A stretch of DNA of 64,000 bases from NCBI GenBank assembly GCA_002841275.1, contig PHET01000005.1, positions 112,229-176,228 of the forward strand, given 5' to 3'. Below the pieces are notes generated by a model that searched no databases, was not told where the DNA came from, and saw only the letters and a program-made list of their open reading frames with translations. A program made the translations under genes and the position numbers. The stretch comes from Actinobacteria bacterium HGW-Actinobacteria-7. Its GTDB lineage: Bacteria; Actinomycetota; Coriobacteriia; Anaerosomatales; PHET01. Below, one piece after another: positions 42,753-51,225 of this stretch (position 1 is its first letter; each line of letters starts with the position of its first letter).

Positions 42753-44036
42753 CTACTCAGGTGCCACAATCTCAGACTGGCCGCCCATGTAGGGGCGCAA
42801 CACCTCCGGGATCTCGACACTCCCATCGGCGCGCTGGTAGTTCTCCAACACCGCCGCGAGTGTCCGCCCTACAGCCAGACCGCTGCCATTGAGCGTGTGC
42901 ACGAGCCTCGAGCCCTTGAACTCACCCGGCGAGCGGTACTTGATGCTCGCACGTCGAGCCTGGAAGTCCCAACAGTTGGAGCAACTGGATATCTCCTTGT
43001 AGTTCTCGTAGCTGGGGAGCCAGACCTCGATATCGTAGGTCTTGGCAGCCCCAAAGCCCATGTCGCCGGTACACAGGATTATCGTGCGGTACGGCAGCCC
43101 GAGGAGCTGAAGGATCTTCTCGGCATCACTGACCATGCCCTCGAGGGCGTCCATCGACTCCTCGGGGCGGCTGAACTTCACAAGCTCGACTTTGTCGAAC
43201 TGGTGGACACGAATCATGCCGCGTGTGTCGCGACCGGCGCTGCCGGCCTCTTCCCGGAAGCACGGCGTGTGGGCGGTATAGAGCCGCGGAAGCGTGTCGG
43301 CCTCCAGCACCTCATCGCGGTGGAGATTGGTGAGTTGCACCTCGGCTGTGGGAATGAGGTAGAGGCCCTCGCCGGTCTTGAACAGGTCCTCCTCGAACTT
43401 GGGTAGCTGCCCGGTGCCGGTGAGAGTGTCGCTGTTGGCGAGAGCGGGAAGCGCCCACTCGGTGTAGCCCGCAGCCCCATGCGTGTCGAGCATCAAGTTG
43501 ATGATGGCGCGGTTCAGACGTGCGCCGTCTCGGCCCAGCACCACAAACCGGGACTTGGCCAGCTTCACGCCTCGCTCGAAATCGATGATGCCCAGATCGG
43601 GGCCTAGGTCCCAGTGCGCTTTTGCCTCGAACTCGAACGCGGGAGGTGTTCCCCAGCGGCGAACCTCGACGTTGTCTTCCTCTCCGGCCCCCACAGGCAC
43701 CCCTGAATCCGGTAGGTTTGGAGCTGTGAGCAGCAACTCTCGGACCCTGAGATCCACCTTGCTCATGGCCTCTTCCAGCTCGGCGATGCGGTCGTTGAGC
43801 AGGCGGACGCTCTCCTTGGCCTCGTGCGCCTCGTCGCTCTTGCCGTCCTTCATGAGGGCGCCGATGGCCTTCGACGATTCATTTCGCTGGGCCTGCAACC
43901 CCTCGACCTCGGCGATGAGAGCGCGACGTTCGACGTCCAAGGCGAGGAAGGCGTCGATATCCCATTCGCACACACGTGCGCGCATGGCGGCACGTACGAT
44001 GTCGGGGTTCTCTCGAACGAAGCGGGCGTCGAGCAT
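42753..44036 (-). CDS. serS: seryl-tRNA synthetase
   Basis: A 427-residue class II synthetase charging tRNA-Ser. The N-terminal long helical hairpin (about 30-105) that grips the long variable arm is present, followed by the catalytic core with motif 2 (CFREEAGSAGRDTRGMIRVHQF) split here as CFREEAGSAGRDTRGM and RVHQFDKVEL, and motif 3 (GSGLAVGRTLAAVLENYQ). ATG 44036 has GGGGAGG 7 nt upstream. All four tRNA-Ser genes also lie within this window. Confidence 0.97.
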   Translation of the reverse strand: MLDARFVRENPDIVRAAMRARVCEWDIDAFLALDVERRALIAEVEGLQAQRNESSKAIGALMKDGKSDEAHEAKESVRLLNDRIAELEEAMSKVDLRVRELLLTAPNLPDSGVPVGAGEEDNVEVRRWGTPPAFEFEAKAHWDLGPDLGIIDFERGVKLAKSRFVVLGRDGARLNRAIINLMLDTHGAAGYTEWALPALANSDTLTGTGQLPKFEEDLFKTGEGLYLIPTAEVQLTNLHRDEVLEADTLPRLYTAHTPCFREEAGSAGRDTRGMIRVHQFDKVELVKFSRPEESMDALEGMVSDAEKILQLLGLPYRTIILCTGDMGFGAAKTYDIEVWLPSYENYKEISSCSNCWDFQARRASIKYRSPGEFKGSRLVHTLNGSGLAVGRTLAAVLENYQRADGSVEIPEVLRPYMGGQSEIVAPE

Positions 44037-44088
44037 GTGTGGGCCTCCCCGGAGACGACCAGAACGGCAGGTAGAATCACTGGTAGCG

Positions 44089-44094
44089 AGTATA
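44089..44094 (-). promoter_or_regulatory. -10 box of serS
   Basis: TATACT on the minus strand, about 53 nt upstream of the serS ATG. No T-box or other leader structure was recognised in this 224-nt divergent region. Confidence 0.45.
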
Positions 44095-44260
44095 ACCGAG
44101 CTGCAAACCGGATTCTGAGACTGCTGGAGCGGCATACCCTCGGGGCATCTGAAGTGCATTTTTCTTAAATATTCTGTGCCTACGGCTCATGTTTCTGTCA
44201 GATTGCGCCGATATCGAGGGGTAAGCAGGCCCTTGGTTTACCACTGGGGAGCGAAAGGCG

Positions 44261-45499
44261 TTGCAGAATATACCAGACACCCTCTCCTATGAGTGCGTCA
44301 CCGACGCCATCGGTGACGCTTGTCTCGTCGTGTCCAGAGACGGCACGATTCTCGCCGCCAACGTGCTTGCCCACGATCTCTATCTCCGAGCGTCGCCCGA
44401 GCTTGTCGGCCTCAACGCGAGCGACCTGTGCCCGGCAGGTGAATGCGAGACCCTCATCGCCGAGATCACGTCATGCGCAGATCGCCCACACGCGTTCCAG
44501 GCGGTTCAAACTCGGGGCGACGCCACGAGCTTCGTTGGCGACTTCTCCGCACGGGCCTACTGTGACTCGGACCCGGGGTGCATCGTCTTGGTCGTGCGCC
44601 AAGCGGCTGGAGTCGCTGGGCCACTCGTCCACGACCTCGCGTTGCGCACATTGATGCTTGATCACGTAAGCGACGGAATCGTCTGCCATACCTTGGAGGG
44701 TAGGCTGCTGTTCACGAACCACGCGATGCTGGTCATCTGGGGTGTCGAGAGCTTCACCGCAGCGTGCCAGCTGGGCCCTTTCGGCTGGGTGATGGAATCA
44801 CAGCGCGAACACCTCGAAGAGGTGATGGTCACGATGGCGGCGGAAGGGTGCGCCCGATTCGAATGCCATGGGCTGACTGTGGGCGGCCACGATGCCCACC
44901 TTGAGGTGAGTTCGAAGCTCGTCGACTCAGACAGCGGCCGAATAGTGGTCTCCTCGGTACGTGACATCTCATCGCGTATAGAGGCCGATGAGATGGTGCG
45001 CTACCTGGCCTACCACGACACGCTCACGGGGCTGGCAAACCGCGTGCTGCTGGACGCAGAGCTCGTCGTGGCGATCGCCGCCGCAGAGACTGAGCTGAAC
45101 ACGGTGGGGCTGATCTACCTCGATCTCGACAGTTTCAAGCCGATCAACGACACACTGGGCCATGCCGTCGGCGACGCTGTCCTGCGCGAAGTCGCAGACC
45201 GCATCGCAGGCTGCGTGCGAGACACGGATCTCGTGTCCCGCCCGGGTGGCGATGAGTTCGTCGTGCTGTTGCCACGGATCCGACGCCCCGAAGACCTCCT
45301 ATCCATCGCCGAGAAGATCGTTGAAGAGATCTCGCACCCCATGACCGTCGCCGGACACACGGTCCATGTGACGGCTAGCGTGGGCTTCGCCTTCCATGAG
45401 CCCGGCGAGGACCCCGAATCATTCATGATTCGAGCAGATCTGGCGATGTACGAGACCCGGCGCACCAGCACGCCCACTCGCAAGGACCTGCAGCACTGA
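44261..45499 (+). CDS. PAS-containing GGDEF diguanylate cyclase
   Basis: A 412-residue soluble protein with two PAS-like regions (about 8-120 and 125-235) and a GGDEF domain (240-405) with intact RPGGDEFVVLLP and I-site RDTD. It makes c-di-GMP from GTP. Start is a TTG at 44261 with AAAGG close upstream and GGGAG 10 nt upstream; a downstream start would cut into PAS1. Multiple cysteines in PAS1 are notable. Confidence 0.88.
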   Translation: MQNIPDTLSYECVTDAIGDACLVVSRDGTILAANVLAHDLYLRASPELVGLNASDLCPAGECETLIAEITSCADRPHAFQAVQTRGDATSFVGDFSARAYCDSDPGCIVLVVRQAAGVAGPLVHDLALRTLMLDHVSDGIVCHTLEGRLLFTNHAMLVIWGVESFTAACQLGPFGWVMESQREHLEEVMVTMAAEGCARFECHGLTVGGHDAHLEVSSKLVDSDSGRIVVSSVRDISSRIEADEMVRYLAYHDTLTGLANRVLLDAELVVAIAAAETELNTVGLIYLDLDSFKPINDTLGHAVGDAVLREVADRIAGCVRDTDLVSRPGGDEFVVLLPRIRRPEDLLSIAEKIVEEISHPMTVAGHTVHVTASVGFAFHEPGEDPESFMIRADLAMYETRRTSTPTRKDLQH

Positions 45500-45537
45500 C
45501 GCGCTCGCGGTAGTGCGTCGGAGGGCTCAGCTTGGGG

Positions 45538-45543
45538 TACGCT
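45538..45543 (+). promoter_or_regulatory. -10 box of a probable leaderless promoter
   Basis: TACGCT ends 6 nt before the ATG at 45550, with no Shine-Dalgarno sequence between. Confidence 0.45.
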
Positions 45544-45549
45544 GATTCC

Positions 45550-46527
45550 ATGAACACACCTCACGACGATTTCGATTCGAAACAGAGCAGGCGGATTCTC
45601 AATTCGTTCCTCGTGAGCGACGATGTTTCGCCGGCTCAGCAGCTTGCGCTCCTGCGGTTGGTTGTCGATGCGGTGCCCGGGGCTATCCTCGTTCACGACG
45701 TGGAAGGCCAGGTCCTCTTCTTCAACGAGGGCGCCTGCGAACTCCTGGGCTATTCGAGCGAGGAGATGCTGGGGCTCCCGCGATTCGGATGGATCGGGCC
45801 GGAGTCAATGGCCGGGGCCGCCGCCCGCCTCGAGCGCCTGCTTCGCGAAGGCCGGGCGGATTTCATCAGCACGGCACTGCGCAAGGACGGCCGCACCACC
45901 CCCACCGACGTGCTTACCCGACGCCTCGACACAGCGGAGGGGCCGCTGGTCGTCTCTGTGATCCGTGACGTGAGTGAACGAGTCAAAGCCCAGCAGGAAC
46001 TCGAGTTCCTTGCTTACCACGATTCGCTCACCGGCCTCTCCAACCGGGTCTTCTTTGAGGAACGGCTGAGATTGGCTATTGCCGACGCGCGACGACACAA
46101 GGATATCTTGGGATTGGCCTATCTCGACCTTGACCGCTTCAAGCCGGTCAACGACCGCTACGGGCACGACGTCGGAGATTCCGTGCTCATCACGCTTAGC
46201 AGCCGACTGGTGGCCATTGTCAGGGAGCAGGACATCGTCGCGCGTCTTGGGGGCGACGAGTTCGTCATCCTGCTTCCACGTATGGCCTCTACTGCCGAGT
46301 TCCAAGTGCTGGGTCAACGGCTGCTTGACGCGATCCGGCAGCCGATCGACGTTGGAACTGCCAGCGTCTCGATTACGGCGACCATCGGGTTCGCACTGTT
46401 CGACCACGCTCTCGACGACGCGCGCTCACTGGTCGTCAAGGCCGATGTCGCGATGTACCGCGCGAAGCGAGATCCAGCCCGGCCGTGGCTTGAGTGGGAC
46501 GCTGGGATGGGACTGTCATTCGGCTGA
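45550..46527 (+). CDS. PAS-GGDEF diguanylate cyclase
   Basis: A 325-residue soluble protein: one PAS domain (about 35-145) and a GGDEF domain (about 150-315) with RLGGDEFVILLP and I-site REQD. It should be an active, product-inhibited cyclase. It follows another PAS-GGDEF gene by 50 nt but probably has its own leaderless promoter. Confidence 0.92.
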   Translation: MNTPHDDFDSKQSRRILNSFLVSDDVSPAQQLALLRLVVDAVPGAILVHDVEGQVLFFNEGACELLGYSSEEMLGLPRFGWIGPESMAGAAARLERLLREGRADFISTALRKDGRTTPTDVLTRRLDTAEGPLVVSVIRDVSERVKAQQELEFLAYHDSLTGLSNRVFFEERLRLAIADARRHKDILGLAYLDLDRFKPVNDRYGHDVGDSVLITLSSRLVAIVREQDIVARLGGDEFVILLPRMASTAEFQVLGQRLLDAIRQPIDVGTASVSITATIGFALFDHALDDARSLVVKADVAMYRAKRDPARPWLEWDAGMGLSFG

Positions 46528-46551
46528 GCACCGATCCGGAACGGGGCATGC

Positions 46552-46953
46552 GTGAACATCTCGATAACCGACGAATTCCTTGAGTCCACGCTGCGGCTGC
46601 ACCCGGCCGACACGCGGAGGGTGGCGACCTTTCTCGACAAGCTCCTCCACTCCCCCGATGCTGCGGGACTCCGACCTGAACCCATACATGACGCACCAGA
46701 TCGGTCTGTTCGCTCGTTCAAGGTGACCCATGACCTCAGGGCGATAGGGCGAATGGACAGCGGTGCGGTGCAGATGCTCCATGTGGGGCAGCACGATCAG
46801 GCGTATCGCTGGGCCAGAGAACACTGCGTCGATTGCCACGACGATGCAGGCGAATTGCGAGTCATCGAGGACCCCGCCCGCCGGGTCTGTACGACCAACG
46901 AACTGTGCACGGCGTTCGACGAGTCCGGGATAGAGCACGGGCTCGCACGTTAG
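46552..46953 (+). CDS. RelE/ParE-fold toxin-like protein, no antitoxin partner seen
   Basis: A 133-residue protein whose first 90 residues match the RelE-like domain found at the N-terminus of some UvrD-type helicases and in stand-alone toxin-like proteins (VRSFKVTHDLRAI, then MLHVGQHDQAYRWAREH). A Cys/His cluster follows (HCVDCHDDAG) and an acidic tail. No antitoxin-like gene is adjacent, so toxin function is doubtful. GTG start with ACGGGG 6 nt upstream, 24 nt after the GGDEF gene. Confidence 0.65.
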   Translation: MNISITDEFLESTLRLHPADTRRVATFLDKLLHSPDAAGLRPEPIHDAPDRSVRSFKVTHDLRAIGRMDSGAVQMLHVGQHDQAYRWAREHCVDCHDDAGELRVIEDPARRVCTTNELCTAFDESGIEHGLAR

Positions 46954-46980
46954 CCGCCGCGCATGGCCGCCCGTGCGGGA

Positions 46981-47604
46981 CTATCCGAGCTCCACAAGGT
47001 AGCCAAGCTCAGCCTGGTTCCGCGAAAACGCCAGCCCTCTCATCTCAGCAAGTCGCTCCAGGTGGTCGGCCTCCGTGCGCGAGGCCACAATCGCCCTGAT
47101 TGGAGCCCCCTTGCCGTTGAGCGCGCGCTTCACCTGATGAATCGCATCGGGGACCGGCAACCCTCGTAGCTCCTCGATATGCTGGCCTCGGGTGTCAAGA
47201 ACTCCCTCGACCCACTTCAGCGGAACGTCACGGTACTCAGCCATGAGCGAGGCCTCGGCGCGTGCGTAATCCGCAGGAGTGAGGTCTGCTCGGCCAAACA
47301 GGGTGCAGTGACACCAGCCCACGCCGTCGATCTCAGCTTGAGCAAACTCGCACGGGCAGATGAGCTTCTTGTCGAGCGCGGCATCGCCGCTGGGCTCGAA
47401 ACACGGGCAGAACCGCTTGCCGTACATCGCCTCGCAGTCCGAGAGCCACAGTCGCAGGTTCATGTAGACCATCCAGCGCGGGTTCACAGACCAGCTCTTC
47501 TTCGCAGCGTACGTCCGAATCCACGTGTCCTGCCTGCCCAGCGTCGAGCGATAGGCGAGCAGATCACGCGCGAAACCCTTCATCATGGGCAGCATGTTTC
47601 CCAT
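46981..47604 (-). CDS. ferredoxin-thioredoxin-reductase-like Fe-S protein with TusA-like C-terminal domain
   Basis: A 207-residue protein. Residues 60-115 carry the FTR catalytic-chain signature CPC (66-68), CPC (83-85), CHC (98-100), which in FTR binds a [4Fe-4S] cluster next to a redox disulfide. Residues about 130-207 resemble a TusA-type beta-alpha-beta domain (VLDTRGQHIEELRGLPVPDA), but the CPxP sulfur-carrying Cys is replaced. ATGA overlap with the activator gene and GGAGGG upstream show it is the third gene of the double-cubane operon. It probably delivers electrons to a disulfide; the target is unknown. Confidence 0.8.
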   Translation of the reverse strand: MGNMLPMMKGFARDLLAYRSTLGRQDTWIRTYAAKKSWSVNPRWMVYMNLRLWLSDCEAMYGKRFCPCFEPSGDAALDKKLICPCEFAQAEIDGVGWCHCTLFGRADLTPADYARAEASLMAEYRDVPLKWVEGVLDTRGQHIEELRGLPVPDAIHQVKRALNGKGAPIRAIVASRTEADHLERLAEMRGLAFSRNQAELGYLVELG

Positions 47605-48353
47605 CAGAGTCCCTCCGCACCGCTGAGGGCGGCACCGTAGGCGCCCACGACCTGCGCTTCGTCCGGCACAAACACCGTGCCGTCAAAACCGTCTCGAATC
47701 AGCCCCACCATCGCGGCGTTCTTCGCGACGCCGCCAGCGAACACCAACGGGCCCCGAGCGGTGATCCGCTTGAGACTGCTCAGCGTACGCCGGGATATCG
47801 ACTCATGCAGACCTCTCGCAATCGCGCCCAGGTCTTCGCCCTTGTGGACCAGCCCCGTGACCTCGCTCTCGGCGAAGACCGTGCACATCGATGAGATCTG
47901 CACGCCGCTGGCCGCTCCGATGGATGCCGCTGCCATCTCAGCCAGCTCGAAGCCGAGCGCTCGCGCCATGACCTCCAGGAACTTGCCTGTACCTGCCGCA
48001 CACTTGTCATTCATCTCGAAGTCGGTCACTTTTCCACTGGCCCCCAGCGCGATGACCTTGGTGTCTTGACCGCCGATGTCGAGCACGCTCGACGCCTCAG
48101 GAAACAGCCGAGAAGCCCCCAGCGCATACGCCTTGATCTCGGTGACCACAGGACACCCGAACATCTCGCGCGCAGCGTGGCGTCCGTAGCCGGTCGCCAC
48201 GATCGCGTCATGGCTCCCTCGCTCGACGAACGAGCGGGCAACAGCCTGCGGATCGTAGCCCGAGTCCGCGATCGCCGACTCCACGACCCGCCCGTCTTCG
48301 AGCCAGATCGCGTCCACACTCCTCGAGCCGATATCAAGTCCCAGTACTCGCAC
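47604..48353 (-). CDS. ATP-dependent activator of 2-hydroxyacyl-CoA dehydratase/double-cubane protein (HgdC/BadF family)
   Basis: A 249-residue ASKHA-fold ATPase that injects low-potential electrons. DIGSRSVDA and DIGGQDTKV are the nucleotide motifs. Cys118 (NDKCAAGTGKFLE) and Cys157 (SSMCTVFAESEV) are the ligands of the [4Fe-4S] cluster shared across the dimer, with the same 39-residue spacing as in the Acidaminococcus activator. GTG 48353 has AAGGA 6 nt upstream. It lies 64 nt after the double-cubane-type gene and overlaps the FTR-like gene. Confidence 0.9.
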   Translation of the reverse strand: MRVLGLDIGSRSVDAIWLEDGRVVESAIADSGYDPQAVARSFVERGSHDAIVATGYGRHAAREMFGCPVVTEIKAYALGASRLFPEASSVLDIGGQDTKVIALGASGKVTDFEMNDKCAAGTGKFLEVMARALGFELAEMAAASIGAASGVQISSMCTVFAESEVTGLVHKGEDLGAIARGLHESISRRTLSSLKRITARGPLVFAGGVAKNAAMVGLIRDGFDGTVFVPDEAQVVGAYGAALSGAEGL

Positions 48354-48417
48354 GCGCACTCCTTGTGGATTGAAGCGTGAGGGGGCGAACCGCCCCCTCA
48401 CGGATGACATCTTCGTT

Positions 48418-49698
48418 CTAGAGCATCTCGAGGAACGCCTCGACGCGAGTCGAAAGCTGTCCGACGTCCTCCATCGAGTAGTCAGTCTCGATGCGCAGCA
48501 CAGGCAGCCCGGCTTCCTGGACGGCCTTCTCGACCGTGGATGCCTCCATCTGATAGAGACCACAGAAGTTCAGTGTATAGTCGATGACGCCGTCGGCACC
48601 CAGCTCCTTGGCCATGCGTACAACGTCCTTCGTGCGGCCCTCGTTGGGGGTGAAGCAGGCGCAGTTGATGTCGAGGTACTTCTCGGCAATGTCGTCGAGC
48701 ATCTGTTCGAGGGTGGTGGCGTCCTCGCTCACGAGGTCCTGGTAGTAGCGCGACCCAGTACACATCTCTTCGCCGACAACCACACCGCCGGCCTTCTCGA
48801 TGACATCGTGGAGCTTCCAGTTGGGGATGGCCATCGGCGTGCCGGTGACCAGGATCCGCTTGGCGTTCGCAGGGGCCACACCCGTGCCGTTGGCCACACG
48901 AGCCTCAAGTTCGTCGGCGAGGACGTTCATCATCTGCGTGAAGCGCGGCACGTCATCGTAGAACGCGATCTGGGTGGCCAGCAAGGCGTCCTTGCCGCTG
49001 ATCGGCACCGGAGAAGAGGCGCGGGTGGCGGCGATACGCTGCAGCGCACGGCGCTTGTCGTTGACCTCCTTGATGGCGGTCTTGAGCGTCTCGACCGTGA
49101 CCTTCTTGCCGGTAAGCTCCTCAACCTTGGTCATGAGCTCGACGATCTCTGAGCGCCACAGGACCATGTCCTTGTCGCGCTTGAGCTGGGGAAGCTCCAT
49201 GACGTGAACGTTGTGAAGCTCGCCCAGCAGCTCATAGGCCTTCTTCTTGCCATCACAGGTGGTCTCGCCGACTACCATGTCCGACTCCTGGATGTATGGG
49301 CACACCTTGCCCAGCTTGAAGCCCATGAACGACTTGATCAGCGCGCAGGTGTTCCGCGGCATGATCTGCTCGACCTGGTCGTAAGCGAACTCGGCACCCG
49401 CGCACAGTCCTACACACCACGCACCGGCCGCGCGCACGATCTCCTCGGGAACGTAGAGACAGAAGGTGCCTACGACCTTGCCGCCGTCCTTGCGAAAGTC
49501 GTCGAGTTCCTTGATACGGAGCCCATGGACCTCACTCAACACGAAGTCCAGATAGCCGGTACCCTCCGGGCGGTTCTCCTGGGTGAGATAGGCATCGCCA
49601 TACATCTGGCCCACTGCGCCCAGAAGCGCATCGTGGGACGGCAGATCCAGACCAAGATCGGTCCACATCTGGCGGTAGTCGGGTGCGGCGTCTGACAT
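48418..49698 (-). CDS. double-cubane-type protein of the 2-hydroxyacyl-CoA dehydratase/benzoyl-CoA reductase family
   Basis: A 426-residue protein of the HgdB/BcrC family. Cysteines at about 80, 95, 99, 118, 133 and 148 in the first half, plus CTGSRYY, INCACF and NFCGLY in the second, fit a multi-Cys cluster site. The gene stands alone rather than with a second dehydratase subunit or CoA-transferase, which favours the double-cubane cluster protein type over a fermentation dehydratase. ATG 49698 has AAGGAGG 8 nt upstream. First of a three-gene operon. Confidence 0.85.
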   Translation of the reverse strand: MSDAAPDYRQMWTDLGLDLPSHDALLGAVGQMYGDAYLTQENRPEGTGYLDFVLSEVHGLRIKELDDFRKDGGKVVGTFCLYVPEEIVRAAGAWCVGLCAGAEFAYDQVEQIMPRNTCALIKSFMGFKLGKVCPYIQESDMVVGETTCDGKKKAYELLGELHNVHVMELPQLKRDKDMVLWRSEIVELMTKVEELTGKKVTVETLKTAIKEVNDKRRALQRIAATRASSPVPISGKDALLATQIAFYDDVPRFTQMMNVLADELEARVANGTGVAPANAKRILVTGTPMAIPNWKLHDVIEKAGGVVVGEEMCTGSRYYQDLVSEDATTLEQMLDDIAEKYLDINCACFTPNEGRTKDVVRMAKELGADGVIDYTLNFCGLYQMEASTVEKAVQEAGLPVLRIETDYSMEDVGQLSTRVEAFLEML

Positions 49699-49849
49699 AG
49701 GTGTGCCTCCTTGTTGGACTCTGAACCAGCGATCTGTCATAACTCATGCTGAACCCAACTTGCACTATAACTTATATCGTTCACGAATTCATCAATCCTA
49801 ATGAGCGAAGATCCACTGTCCCGCGTGCATCTGCTTAACCCCTCTCGGC

Positions 49850-49855
49850 TATACT
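49850..49855 (+). promoter_or_regulatory. -10 box of the gene at 49903
   Basis: TATACT lies 47 nt upstream of the ATG; -35 unclear. Confidence 0.4.
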
Positions 49856-49902
49856 CGGGCGGGGACGGATGTGACGTGCAGCTTTCATTGGGGGCTCAGG
49901 CG

Positions 49903-50391
49903 ATGAACGACGAGCAGCTGAGTGATCGGCCCTTGAGCGCGCACGACGACGAGCTGGCAGCCGCCTCGGACGCGCTTTCGGAATCCGGCCCAGACGACGA
50001 GGTCGCCGAGGAGCCTGAACGGCGTCGGAGCCTGCTGGGAATCGTGCTCGTCGCCGTAGTCATCATTCTGTTCATCATCATCGTCATCCTGCTTCAACAG
50101 TGCGGGGGGTCGCAGAGTGATTCCGGCAGCGCAGGCGCGCGGCGTATCGAGTCACTCGAGAAGATGCAGCCCGTTGCGGGCACCGTATCGGTGTGGATTG
50201 ACGACTCCACCCCAATAGAACGGGTGCTGGTGAGGGCGGGCGTGAGTCCACGCAGCATCACCGACATGTCCCGAGGGCGCTACGTGGTCGAAGTGCTGGA
50301 TACGGATGTCGCGGACGCGGTGAGACGTATTCGGCAGCAGCCGACTGTCTATGACGCAGGGTTCGTCTACGAGCCGGCGACAACCCCCTGA
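49903..50391 (+). CDS. single-pass membrane protein with small extracytoplasmic domain
   Basis: A 162-residue protein with an acidic cytoplasmic segment (1-47), a strongly hydrophobic helix (about 50-72, very rich in Ile/Val/Leu), then an outer domain of about 75 residues (VSVWIDDSTPIERVLVRAGV, DMSRGRYVVEVLDTDVADAV). The outer domain is weakly reminiscent of subtilase propeptide/I9-type folds; this is only a suggestion. ATG 49903 has GGGGG about 8 nt upstream. Function unknown; it is divergent from the double-cubane operon. Confidence 0.72.
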   Translation: MNDEQLSDRPLSAHDDELAAASDALSESGPDDEVAEEPERRRSLLGIVLVAVVIILFIIIVILLQQCGGSQSDSGSAGARRIESLEKMQPVAGTVSVWIDDSTPIERVLVRAGVSPRSITDMSRGRYVVEVLDTDVADAVRRIRQQPTVYDAGFVYEPATTP

Positions 50392-50400
50392 ACAGCTGAC

Positions 50401-51219
50401 CTACGCCCTGGGGTAGCTGCCCAGCACTTTGACTTCGCGCAGCTTGAGCCGCAGGCAGTCGAGAGCGGTACGGACATGCTGATCGTCCACGTGCCCCTCG
50501 AAGTCCATGAAGAACATGTAGTCGCCCAGCTGTCTCTTGGTCGGCCGTGACTGGATCTTGGTCAGGTTGATCTCGGCATAGGCGAATTCGCTCAGGATCA
50601 TCAGGAGCGCGCCGGCCTTGTCTGTCTTCAAGAACAGCGCAAGTGACGTCTTGTCGGAGCCCGTCCGCTCGCGTAGCCCCCGCCCGATGACCACGAAGCG
50701 CGTCTGGTTCCCCGCGTAGTCCTCCACGTTTCGTTCAAGAATCTCAGCACCGTAGAGATCCGCCGCCAGCGCAGGTCCCAGAGCGGCGGTTCCCGGACGA
50801 GCCAGCGCGCTCTGGACCGCCTCGGCGTTGGAGTTGGCTGCAATGACGGTGCGCCCGGGGAGGCTTCGAGCGATCCAGCGCCGGCACTGCCCGCTCGCTT
50901 GCGGATGCGCGTAGACCTCTTTGACCTCTGCGGTCGCTGTGCCAGGAGATGCGACGAGGCAGTGGTGGATGTCCAGAACCAGTTCAGACTGGATCTCGAG
51001 TTGCGTATCGAACGCGAGCGCATCGAGCGTGGCGGGCACGCTGCCCTCCACCGAGTTCTCGATCGGCACGATTCCGGCCTCGGCGCGACCCCGCTCTACG
51101 GCCTCGAACACCTCGTCGATCGTCGTGCAGGAGATGGGCTCGAGCCCTTCCACGCCCAAAGACAGAAGTGCTTCTTCCGAGAAGGTCCCGGCCGGGCCGA
51201 GAAATGCGTAGCGCACCAT
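50401..51219 (-). CDS. pheA: prephenate dehydratase
   Basis: Makes phenylpyruvate from prephenate for phenylalanine synthesis. The 272-residue product has a dehydratase domain with FLGPAGTFSEEA, VPIENSVEGSV and the catalytic Thr in NQTRFVVIG, followed by a C-terminal ACT domain (from KTSLALFLK; ESRP-like segment IQSRPTK) for Phe feedback. It lacks chorismate mutase, as in Gram-positives. ATG 51219 has AGGAG about 10 nt upstream; 6 nt from the GGDEF gene end. Confidence 0.96.
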   Translation of the reverse strand: MVRYAFLGPAGTFSEEALLSLGVEGLEPISCTTIDEVFEAVERGRAEAGIVPIENSVEGSVPATLDALAFDTQLEIQSELVLDIHHCLVASPGTATAEVKEVYAHPQASGQCRRWIARSLPGRTVIAANSNAEAVQSALARPGTAALGPALAADLYGAEILERNVEDYAGNQTRFVVIGRGLRERTGSDKTSLALFLKTDKAGALLMILSEFAYAEINLTKIQSRPTKRQLGDYMFFMDFEGHVDDQHVRTALDCLRLKLREVKVLGSYPRA

Positions 51220-51225
51220 GGTGGC

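Noticed and set aside
46552..46953. Complete toxin-antitoxin module
   Set aside because: No antitoxin-like gene on either side; the toxin-like domain resembles helicase-associated versions.
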